Of a DNA stretch of 64,000 nucleotides, positions 38,949-47,000 are shown piece after piece. Source of the stretch: Shewanella polaris. GTDB lineage: Bacteria > Pseudomonadota > Gammaproteobacteria > Enterobacterales > Shewanellaceae. The translations under genes were made by a program, and so were the position numbers. Location: assembly GCF_006385555.1 (NCBI RefSeq), contig NZ_CP041036.1, positions 3,658,001 through 3,722,000 of the forward strand, in the 5' to 3' direction. How positions within the stretch are numbered: the first letter of the stretch is position 1; the number at the start of each line of letters is the position of its first letter. The notes beneath the pieces were generated by a model. That model saw nothing but the letters and a program-made list of their open reading frames with translations. It made no database searches and was not told the origin of the DNA.

Positions 38949-39329
38949 ATGTCAAACACTCAAGGCCAAGCAACGCTTTTTAATCTCACAGTCACTCTAA
39001 GCGAAAAAGAAGTGCCTGTATTTACTTACACCAACCTAGATGACTCCCCTGTATGTGGCAATGTCGTCGTTAACCAATACAGCACCATCTCTTACCAGCT
39101 AATAGATAAAACTGGTAAAGGGCTAAAATTTGTTGGTGCGGCCTTCACCACTCCTTTTGATAAAATTATTGACGCTATTACCATTAGCAGCGATGGCACA
39201 TTAATTCAATTAACCGATTTAGATGAAACCCCAGGCAATACCGGCTTTCAGTTTGTGTTGTCAAACACCAGTAATACCTTGCAAGTGCTCAGCCCTGACC
39301 CACAAGTCGTAAACCGCCCACATAATTAA
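38949..39329 (+). CDS. Small DP-EP-family-like protein, cytoplasmic paralogue
   Basis: 126 residues, no signal peptide. It ends [14 protein letters not shown] and shares with the protein at 39453 the pattern [34 protein letters not shown], and G-FQFVL. This resembles what I recall as the DP-EP family (Pfam), an uncharacterised all-beta group. The ATG at 38949 has GGAG six bases upstream and starts 27 bp after the STAND gene, so translation is probably coupled. An earlier ATG at 38937 has no ribosome site. The role is unknown; a partner or effector of the regulator is plausible. Confidence 0.72.
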   Translation: MSNTQGQATLFNLTVTLSEKEVPVFTYTNLDDSPVCGNVVVNQYSTISYQLIDKTGKGLKFVGAAFTTPFDKIIDAITISSDGTLIQLTDLDETPGNTGFQFVLSNTSNTLQVLSPDPQVVNRPHN

Positions 39330-39330
39330 T

Positions 39331-39380
39331 CTCGTCCAGCATAATTAAAATAACCAATAATTAAACCTTGATAAAACGGC
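39331..39380. repeat. 50-bp flank repeat, copy 1
   Basis: Located just after the first small paralogue, 44 of 50 bases match copy 2 at 40255-40304, all differences being transitions. It is followed by a 7-bp stem (39380-39386 with 39396-39402). It marks the duplicated downstream flank. Confidence 0.8.
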
Positions 39381-39452
39381 GTGTGTGATCCATTAACACA
39401 CGGCGAATTATTAGTTTAAAAAGTTAATCTATTATATTTAAAAGGAATTAGT

Positions 39453-40217
39453 ATGAAACATTCTATCTCTTTGGTATTTGCAGCCATATTGTGTGCCTCT
39501 CCAGTTATTAGCCAAGCGGCGACACAACAAGAAATCGATTTAGCACTGGCACCGATAAAAAGTAATGCACAACTGCAAGTGGTATTAAGCGACGCGTCAG
39601 CGTTAGATGCCCTCGAAGATAATTTACCCCTCTTCCTCAACAGCGTAACCTATACACAGCAAGGCACTCACGACGGGATTCATTTTGACCAAAGCGTGCT
39701 AGAAGATAATCTAACCGCGACTGAAATTTATAAAATTCTGGCATTATTTGGTCAACAAACCAATATAGTTCAATATCAAGGTGCCGAAGTCGTTAACGAT
39801 ACTGACCGCTTATTATTAGACATATCCACTTCAGCATTACCATACTGTGATGCCGCCAGCCCAATCGACCTAAGTGTGATTATGGACAGCAGCAAACAAG
39901 CGCTATTCAGCTACGCTCAAAATGACGTTGCTTGCGATGGCAACGTTGAACTAACCGAAAACACCACTATCACGTATCAACTGGTCAACACCGCTGAATC
40001 TCCACAAGGGTTACGCTTAACGGGTGCAGGCTTTGCCAACCCGTTCGACGCGCATATCGAAACAGTAACCGTTAGCGAAGACGGCCAAGCAATATACTTA
40101 CAAAATAATATCCAAAATACTGGTGTCAGCAAGTTCCAGTTCATTTTCGCCTCTGATGAAAATACCTTATTGTTACTCAGTCCCGATCCGCAAGTAATTA
40201 ATACTCCAGAGCATTAA
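39453..40217 (+). CDS. Exported DP-EP-family-like protein, periplasmic paralogue
   Basis: 254 residues: a signal peptide (1-22, ending SQAA), an N-terminal domain of about 125 residues without recognised motifs, and a C-terminal domain homologous to the previous gene. The shared part includes CDGNVEL, TITYQLVN, GLRLTGAGFANPFDAHIE, SEDGQAIYL, FQFIFA and the ending LLSPDPQVINTPEH. The extra domain has two possible disulfide partners with the later Cys. GGAATTAGT precedes the ATG. A strong terminator follows at once. It may meet the periplasmic repeats of the STAND regulator. Confidence 0.72.
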   Translation: MKHSISLVFAAILCASPVISQAATQQEIDLALAPIKSNAQLQVVLSDASALDALEDNLPLFLNSVTYTQQGTHDGIHFDQSVLEDNLTATEIYKILALFGQQTNIVQYQGAEVVNDTDRLLLDISTSALPYCDAASPIDLSVIMDSSKQALFSYAQNDVACDGNVELTENTTITYQLVNTAESPQGLRLTGAGFANPFDAHIETVTVSEDGQAIYLQNNIQNTGVSKFQFIFASDENTLLLLSPDPQVINTPEH

Positions 40218-40225
40218 AAATAATA

Positions 40226-40252
40226 AAAAGCTCAGGCTTGCCCTGAGCTTTT
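40226..40252 (+). terminator. Terminator of the STAND/DP-EP locus
   Basis: AAAAGCTCAGG (40226-40236) and CCTGAGCTTTT (40242-40252) make an 11-bp perfect stem with a 5-nt loop. Confidence 0.88.
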
Positions 40253-40254
40253 AT

Positions 40255-40304
40255 CTTGTTCAACATAACTAAAACAACCAATAATTAAACCCTGATAAAA
40301 CGGC
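40255..40304. repeat. 50-bp flank repeat, copy 2
   Basis: Matches copy 1 at 39331-39380 at 44 of 50 positions. It lies after the second small paralogue and its terminator. Confidence 0.8.
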
Positions 40305-40741
40305 TGGTGTTAGCCAGTAACATAACCCGAGGTTGGACTTACCTTTTACCCGTTAACCGAACTCAAAAACCAATCATTTCTCAATAGCCCAACGAGCAAA
40401 CGCCTGTCAAATAGCGGTCTCGCTACCTCCCTGTAACGGCTTACTATCTGTCAAAGATGCAATCAAATATAGCCGCAAAAAAGGCTATTTAAGCTAAGAA
40501 CACTATCGGTTTTAGTGAGACAAATCCTAAAACCCAGCAACAAAATCAGCTTGCCTCCAAGGTACATGCAATAGAGCCAACTCAATAACAACAAATTCAC
40601 ACAATAAACGTAAACTTTAAATATAATTAAATCAACAAGTTAAAACCAGAAGATTACCGAAAGGTAAATAAGCCTTATTCCTAATAGAGTGTTTGACATC
40701 AACAAGGGGTTACCAATACCAAACGCTTAAGGGAATGCACC
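40305..40741. other. Intergenic, nothing recognised
   Basis: About 435 bp, short broken frames only. A weak hairpin (AAATA..GGCTATTT near 40470-40491) and a late purine-rich stretch (AAGGGAATGCACC) just before the next ATG are the only structures seen. Confidence 0.4.
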
Positions 40742-41863
40742 ATGTTTACCAATGATAAATTAACTGAACTCAATGACACGATTTCTCGTGTGACTAAATT
40801 AACAGACTCATTCGCTAAATTTCCCCGAGCGATAAAAATACCATTACGTCTTGAGGAAGAGATCCTATCCGACTCATCATTTACGGATGTCGCTTTTGAT
40901 GCCACTTCAGCAAGCCACAACGGCAAAATAGCAGTAGCAGATAACTTACAAATTAGCACCTTGCTCAATGTGATCACGGCTATTTCAGAAGCGATTTTTG
41001 TGATTAACTCTGCGGGTGTGATTGAGATGATTAATCCGTTAGGCGCTAAATTATTCGGTGCCCCAGCCGAAATGCTAATCGGTCAAACCTGGACCGATTA
41101 TCTACAAAGTCCTTTTAAAGATGAGTATCAATCTTTATTTGCCTTGTGGAACAGTGCCAGCGATGAAGCCAATAAAGTGACTCAGTTTAATCATGGTCCT
41201 AAAGAAATTATCATTAATCGCGCTGACAGCACCTTACTTGAAGCAGATTTATCTTTATCATGTTTACCGTCGATCCAGATAGGTTCGGAGCCGTTATTTA
41301 TTGGCATCATGCATAACCTCACTACCCATAAAGCTGAGTACAACAAACTGCGCCACTTAGCCCATACCGACAAATTAACCGGCCTTGCCAACCGTCACGC
41401 TTTTGATGATGCTTTACAAACCAACTGGAACGACAGCATTAATCACGACCAACCGTTGTGTTTAATCATTATCGATGTCGATTACTTTAAAATATTTAAC
41501 GATCAGTTTGGTCATGTTAACGGTGATAAATGTTTGCAAAAAATTGCTCAGGTACTGGCAGAGGTTCTTCCCTCTAACAATGCGATGGCAGCCCGTTATG
41601 GTGGCGAAGAGTTTGTGGTGATTCTGCCCAACAGCAACCCACTAACAGCAGAATACATTGCCAAAAACATACAAAATCGTATTAACCAGTTAACCTTTAC
41701 CGACATAGGTTTACCTGCACAAACCAAAATCAGCGTAAGCCAAGGTATAGCCTGTGAACGCAGTGGCCAATACCGCACGCCAACCGCACTGGTTTGCGCC
41801 GCAGACACAGCACTTTACCGCGCAAAATCAACAGGCCGTAACCGCATCAATATGAGTAGCTAA
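40742..41863 (+). CDS. Cytoplasmic PAS-GGDEF diguanylate cyclase
   Basis: 373 residues, no signal peptide or membrane helix. A polar N-terminus (about 1-70), a PAS domain (about 72-195; AIFVINSAGVIEMINPLGAKLFG), then GGDEF (about 205-373) with IIDVDYFKIFNDQFGHVNGD and the active loop GGEEF. No RxxD stands five residues before it (the region reads NNAMAARY), so it should lack product inhibition, unlike the other two cyclases in the window. Start follows AAGGGAATGCACC. Confidence 0.88.
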   Translation: MFTNDKLTELNDTISRVTKLTDSFAKFPRAIKIPLRLEEEILSDSSFTDVAFDATSASHNGKIAVADNLQISTLLNVITAISEAIFVINSAGVIEMINPLGAKLFGAPAEMLIGQTWTDYLQSPFKDEYQSLFALWNSASDEANKVTQFNHGPKEIIINRADSTLLEADLSLSCLPSIQIGSEPLFIGIMHNLTTHKAEYNKLRHLAHTDKLTGLANRHAFDDALQTNWNDSINHDQPLCLIIIDVDYFKIFNDQFGHVNGDKCLQKIAQVLAEVLPSNNAMAARYGGEEFVVILPNSNPLTAEYIAKNIQNRINQLTFTDIGLPAQTKISVSQGIACERSGQYRTPTALVCAADTALYRAKSTGRNRINMSS

Positions 41864-42085
41864 TATAACTAATGTGACAAAAACGCTTAATAACAGTTTT
41901 GATCAGTGGCAATAATGCTGTTTCGATTGGCTGGTTAAATACTGTGGTTCTCGATTACTGTGACTAATTTTGTCGAGCATTTACGTACTGGCAAGGCCAT
42001 CACCAAAGTGAAGACCTCCAGCAATAAAGCCATAATCAATAATGTAAATGTAAATGTTATCGTTGGTGTGAATGTTAGTACTAGG

Positions 42086-42271
42086 CTAATGTGAGTCAGT
42101 AGGTTGAATAACTGGATTACGATTCACATTGCTGTAGCTGGCGTAAATAACCAATAACCCAGCCCCCAAATACAAGGTTAAACTGTATACTTCGGCCACC
42201 ACAGTATAACTGGGCATATGCAGTAAGCTGATACAAATCAACATCGCCACCGTCGACATGCGCTCGCCCAT
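42086..42271 (-). pseudogene. C-terminal remnant of a membrane protein
   Basis: A frame of about 60 codons with two hydrophobic segments (STVAMLICISLLHM and YSLTLYLGAGLLVIYA) and a polar tail ending PTDSH. It looks like the end of a membrane protein whose start is missing. It abuts a LysR remnant on the other strand at 42262. No family recognised. Confidence 0.4.
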
Positions 42272-42534
42272 CAGGCGTTAGCCGCAATATTGCATTACGC
42301 TGCGAGCATTACTTTGCCGCCATCAGTGTGATCTGCCAATCCGATTTAATCATGACCATGCCAAACACCTACGCCATGTTGCTACAACAATCCATGCTAA
42401 TTGTAGTGTCGCCAATCCCCTTTGAAGTACCAGAACTGGCGGTACACATGTATTGATATCAACAAGCCCATGACGATCCGGTAAACCAATGGATTAGAAA
42501 CAAATTACTGAATATCTCTGCTCAGTTGTTTTAG
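42262..42534 (+). pseudogene. LysR-type regulator remnant (C-terminal)
   Basis: Frame starting near 42262 reads RNIALRCEHYFAAISVIC, then QSDLIMTMPNTYAMLLQQ and VVSPIPFEVPELAVHMY, as at the end of a LysR effector domain. TGA at 42454-42456 stands where family members have Trp, then the frame continues (QQAHDDPVNQWIRNKLL) to a TAG at 42532-42534. The DNA-binding part and most of the effector domain are gone. Confidence 0.75.
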
Positions 42535-42689
42535 CTACATTGATAGAGAATAAGAAACAAGCAATAAATAAACCGTAAGAAATAAGCAAAAATAAAAACC
42601 CTTTTTTATATTTGCACCGTTTACACTCATAACAGACCTACTATACCTGTGTGAAAACAGTATTTAGCGAACCATTAGCGGAGTTACCA

Positions 42690-43406
42690 ATGAATAAAAT
42701 ATTACTTACAAGCATCATTTCTGCCTCATTATTTACCTTAGGCGCCACTTGTAGTTTATCGACAGTACAAGCGGCTGAGCTCAGTTTTGCGCATATTGAA
42801 ACGGTGGGCACCAGCACCATTGAAGCCGCAGCAGACATGGCTATTATTAATGTTCAAGTATCCGTAAATGCCGATAGCGCCAAAGCAGCAAAAGATAAAG
42901 CCGATGAAGCGGTTAGCCAATTTATGCAACGTTTACTCAAGGCTGGAGTAGACAAAAAACACATTCAAAGTGCTAATTTACAACTCAACCCACAATATAC
43001 GTATGTGCAAAATGAACCACGAAAACTCACGGGTTATAGCGCAAGTCGTCAAATGACCATTACCGTAATCGATCTAAATCGCTTAAATGAGCTACTCGAC
43101 AGCGCTTTGGTTGAAGGCATTAATAACGTTAATAATATTGAACTAAAATCGAGCCAAGAAGCTAAAATCATTACTCAAGCTCGCCAAGCTGCAATTGATG
43201 ACGCAAAGCAAAAAGCCCAATCTTTAGCCAAAGGTTTTGGTGAACAAATTGCAGGGGTATGGGAGGTGAGATACTTTCCGCAGCAAGCAAATCAGCCAGA
43301 AATGTATCGCGCCAGCATGAAAATGAATGCCGATGTGGCACAAACCTATCAACAAGGCCAAGTTGCTATTAGCGACAGAGTTGAAGTGGTTTTTAGATTA
43401 AAATAG
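42690..43406 (+). CDS. SIMPL-domain (DUF541) periplasmic protein
   Basis: 238 residues with a signal peptide (cleaved near VQAAE, about 27-29). SIMPL features: GTSTIEAAADMAIINVQV, then Gln/Lys helices, YSASRQMTITV, and IKSSQEAKI-like continuation ELKSSQEAKIITQARQAAIDDA. E. coli YggE is the known relative and lowers oxidative stress. GGAG stands 6 bp before the ATG at 42690. An ATG at 42651 in frame is less well placed. Single gene; a repeat element follows 36 bp after its stop. Confidence 0.87.
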   Translation: MNKILLTSIISASLFTLGATCSLSTVQAAELSFAHIETVGTSTIEAAADMAIINVQVSVNADSAKAAKDKADEAVSQFMQRLLKAGVDKKHIQSANLQLNPQYTYVQNEPRKLTGYSASRQMTITVIDLNRLNELLDSALVEGINNVNNIELKSSQEAKIITQARQAAIDDAKQKAQSLAKGFGEQIAGVWEVRYFPQQANQPEMYRASMKMNADVAQTYQQGQVAISDRVEVVFRLK

Positions 43407-43442
43407 CAGTAAAAATAATGCCGGCTGAACATGAGTTGTTTA

Positions 43443-43719
43443 GGGCCTGTTGATCTTTCAAGGTTGTTTTTGCAACGAATTGTTGGTCATTTGTACAAGG
43501 CAGAGACTTTGTGGTGTAGTTATTCTACATAAAAAGTCGATAACGCAGTAAAAATGACCAACAAACGCTGCCCGAAGGGTTCGGCTAAAAACGTTTTACT
43601 CTTTGTTGAGTCACTCTTCGTTAAGTAAAAGTAGCTTAGATTGCTAGGCAGCAATCCGCTCGCCTCGATTAAAATGTTTTTATCTCGAACAAAATTTAAC
43701 CTGCAAAGATCAACAGCCC
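43443..43719. mobile_element. MITE-like repeat element
   Basis: About 277 bp bounded by near-identical inverted ends, GGGCCTGTTGATCTTT (left) and AAAGATCAACAGCCC (right, one base short). Inside are a perfect 13-bp inverted pair (43480-43492 with 43552-43564) and further stems; no gene. It resembles short nonautonomous elements common in Shewanella genomes as I remember them. A solo end of the same type is at 62286-62303. Confidence 0.72.
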
Positions 43720-43833
43720 ATAGTCGGTTTGCTCTAAAAAACATCATATCCCGTGACACAACTCACATCTTCAAACCAGTAATAACCATATAAAAATTAT
43801 GGGTTTAGTGTGTAAATTTCATTTATTCACAAC

Positions 43834-43855
43834 AAAAATGATCTAGGTCACATAT
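43834..43855. promoter_or_regulatory. CRP-like site upstream of the formate dehydrogenase
   Basis: Matches the 22-bp CRP consensus at 18 of 22 positions, with a near-palindromic core TGATCTAGGTCACA. It lies about 200 bp before the start codon. CRP controls many anaerobic respiration genes in Shewanella (established); use here is inferred. Confidence 0.6.
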
Positions 43856-44055
43856 GAATTCCGCCACCCCAACTAAACTTAAAAAATCGAGCGTGGCGGT
43901 TAATTTTATACCAAGGTTATCCATATTAATCTGCATTACTGATAACGCCACGATAGAAATACTCCGTTTTCGCTGTTGCACTTATCAAGTCATTCGCGTT
44001 CCATTCTTCAACATATGAAGACTGAGCCAGTAGATCAAAAATATAAGGCCTTGCA

Positions 44056-47000
44056 ATGTTCGACATCACTATCGACGGTAAAACACTATCGCTTCCCCAG
44101 GCGGACAGCTTATTAAAAGCTGCCACTGATGCCGGTATTAATATTCCCAACTTGTGTGACTTTTCCCACAGTAAGGCCAAGCAGCAGTGTAATTTATGCC
44201 AAGTACAAATAAAAAATCATGATGGCAGCTTACGCTGTGTTCGTGCTTGCGAGACAGCCCTAGAAACCGGCTTAGAAGTGATTACCCAATCAAGCTATTT
44301 AAGTAAAATTCGTCAAGAGGCACTTGAGAATATTCTCAGCGATCACTTTGCCGATTGCGAAGCGCCCTGCCAAACGGCCTGTCCAGCTGGCGTTGATGTG
44401 CAATCGTATCTTTATCATATTGGCAAAGGCGATTATAAAGAAGCGGTAAAGGTCATCAAAAAAACCTTACCTTTACCCTTGTCTATTGGCCGTGTTTGCC
44501 CAGCATTTTGTGAAGCTGAGTGTCGCCGTGGACTGGTAGATGAACCCGTGGCGATTCGTCAACTCAAACGTCATGCAGCAGACTTAGATTTAGCGGATTT
44601 AGAATCTTACGTTCCGCCAAAAGCTCCTGCTACTAATAAACGTATTGCTATTATCGGTAGCGGCCCTGCCGGACTCACTACCGGTTATTATCTCTCTAAT
44701 AATGGTCACGATGTGACCATTATGGAGTCGGCCCCTAAAGCTGGTGGCTGGTTACGTTACGGTATTCCAGAGTATCGTTTACCTAAAGATATTCTTGATA
44801 AAGAAATTGAGCTGCTCACCCGTAACGGACTTAAGATCAAAACCGGATGTGCGTTAGGTCGTGATACCAATTTAACCGAATTGGTGGCCAATTATGATGC
44901 GGTGTGCCTCGCAATTGGGGCGCAAAAAGCCGTACCCATGAATTACCCAGGCAGCGATTTACAAGGCTGTTATTTAGGGGTGGATTATTTACGCGATTAT
45001 TGCACAGATAAAAAATTCATTACCGGCAAAAAAGTGGCCGTTATTGGTGGTGGTAACACTGCGATTGATTGCGCACGAACGGCTGTACGCGATGGTGCTG
45101 ATGTCACCTTAATCTATCGCCGTAGCCGTGATGAAATGCCAGCAGAACCCTATGAAATACATGAAGCAGAAGAGGAAGGGGTTAAGTTTCACTTTCTTAC
45201 TAATCCAATTGAAAACCACAGCGATAGTCAAGGCCGAGTTAAATCCGTCACGTTTGCTAAAATGGCGTTGGGTGAACCTGATACATCAGGTAGACGTTCT
45301 CCCAAGGCGACCGGCGTAACTTTTGAAGAAGCATTTGATACTGTTATTCCAGCGGTGTCTCAACAAGTCGATTTGGACTTTTTAGACCAGCCAGAAAACC
45401 AAATAGACACAGGCCACCTCGCCCTCACCCGCTGGCACACTTTCCTTGGCTGTGAACAAACCATGTCTGCCGGTATAGAAAAACTATTTGTTATTGGTGA
45501 TTCACGCACAGGCCCTGGGACTGCAGTTGGTGCGGTGGCAGATGGTCGAAAAGCTGCTGAAGCCATTGAAGGATTATTAACTGATGGCTTAACCTGTCAT
45601 TTAGAACAAGGACTATTTAACTCCCGAAAAGCCAACAAAACAGCCTCATTATCTGCTGAGCTATATCCTGACTTATACCCCGAGATAGCTAAACGTCCTC
45701 GACTAAAAATGCCTGAATTAAGTCAGTTAAATCGAACCCTTAATTTTGCCGAGGTGGAGCTAGGGTTTGTTCCTGATGAAGCAATGAAAGAAGCCATGCG
45801 CTGTTTAGAATGTGCTTGCCAAGCCAATACCGATTGTAAGTTGCGTGACTATGCCACCGAATATAAAGTTGACGGTAAAACACTGGATCAAACTCAGGCG
45901 CGTAAATTTAAAGTCGATAATAGTGCGCCTTTTATTACTTTTGATGCCAATCGCTGTATCAGTTGTGGGGCTTGCGTTGAAGCCTGCCATCAACAAAGTG
46001 GCCATAATGTTATCTGCTTTGAACCCAATAGCTATCAAGCGTTACCCGATGCGACAACAGCAGGCATTATCCGCAATGCTCCTCGTGTTGGCTTCACAGC
46101 GTCGATGAATGACAGTGATTGCGTACAATGTGGCAACTGTGTTCAAGCCTGCCCTACTGGCGCCTTGGTTGATGCCCGAGATAAAACCCAAGGCACCGAC
46201 AGAGAGTTAACCAAAACCTCTACCGTGTGCACATATTGTGGTGTCGGTTGTCGTGTTGAACTGCATGTCGACCAGCAAACCAATCACGTTATGCGAGTTA
46301 CTGGTGATACTCACTCCTTGGTCAATGAAGGCATGCTGTGTGTGAAAGGGCGCTCTGGTTTTGACTTTTTGAATAGTCCTAAACGCCTTACAACGCCATT
46401 AATTCGTAAAAATGGTCAGCTACAACCAGCCAGTTGGAACGAGGCCATTAGCTATATTAGCGAGCAACTTCAACCGATTAAAGATGCCGCTGGGCCGAGC
46501 AAGTTTGCTGCATTATCTTCTGCTAAATGCACCAATGAAGAAAACTATTTAATGCAAAAATTCACCCGTAGCATTATGGGTACCAATAGCATAGATCACT
46601 GTGCAAGATTGTGTCATTCATCAACGGTAGCAGGCTTATCCGATACCATTGGCGGTGGCGCAATGACTAACGATATTCCCAGCATTAAAGACTCAGATGT
46701 GATTTTTATCATCGGCTCCGACACCACCAGCGCCCACCCTATTATTGCTTCACATATCAAACGCGCGGTGAGCCAACACGGCGCACGCTTAATTGTCGCG
46801 GACCCAAAGAAAACCACTATCGCAGACAGCGCTAACCTTTATGTCTCTCATCGACCTGGCACAGATGTCATGCTGCTTAATGCCATCATGCAGCAAATAA
46901 TTATCAATGATTGGCAAGATGCCGATTACATCAATAATCGTGTTGAAGACTATGCATTGCTCAAGCAAGAAGTGATGAAGCCCGATTACAACTTAGCCAA

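Noticed and set aside
35616..40252. Known phage-defence Avs or CBASS system
   Set aside because: STAND proteins occur in defence, but no nuclease, protease or nucleotide cyclase effector is fused or adjacent, and the winged helix points to transcription control.
42262..42300. GCGTTAGCC as an integron attC core
   Set aside because: No matching left core or imperfect palindrome of attC length was found, and no integrase gene is in the window.
42451..42459. TGA within the LysR remnant as a recoded codon
   Set aside because: The gene also lacks its whole N-terminal half, so decay explains the stop.
43520..43759. 79-codon frame inside the MITE-like element
   Set aside because: It coincides with the inverted-repeat structure and shows no protein features.
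46612..46614. Selenocysteine at the formate dehydrogenase active site
   Set aside because: The codon is TGT (Cys), not TGA, so no SECIS element is needed.
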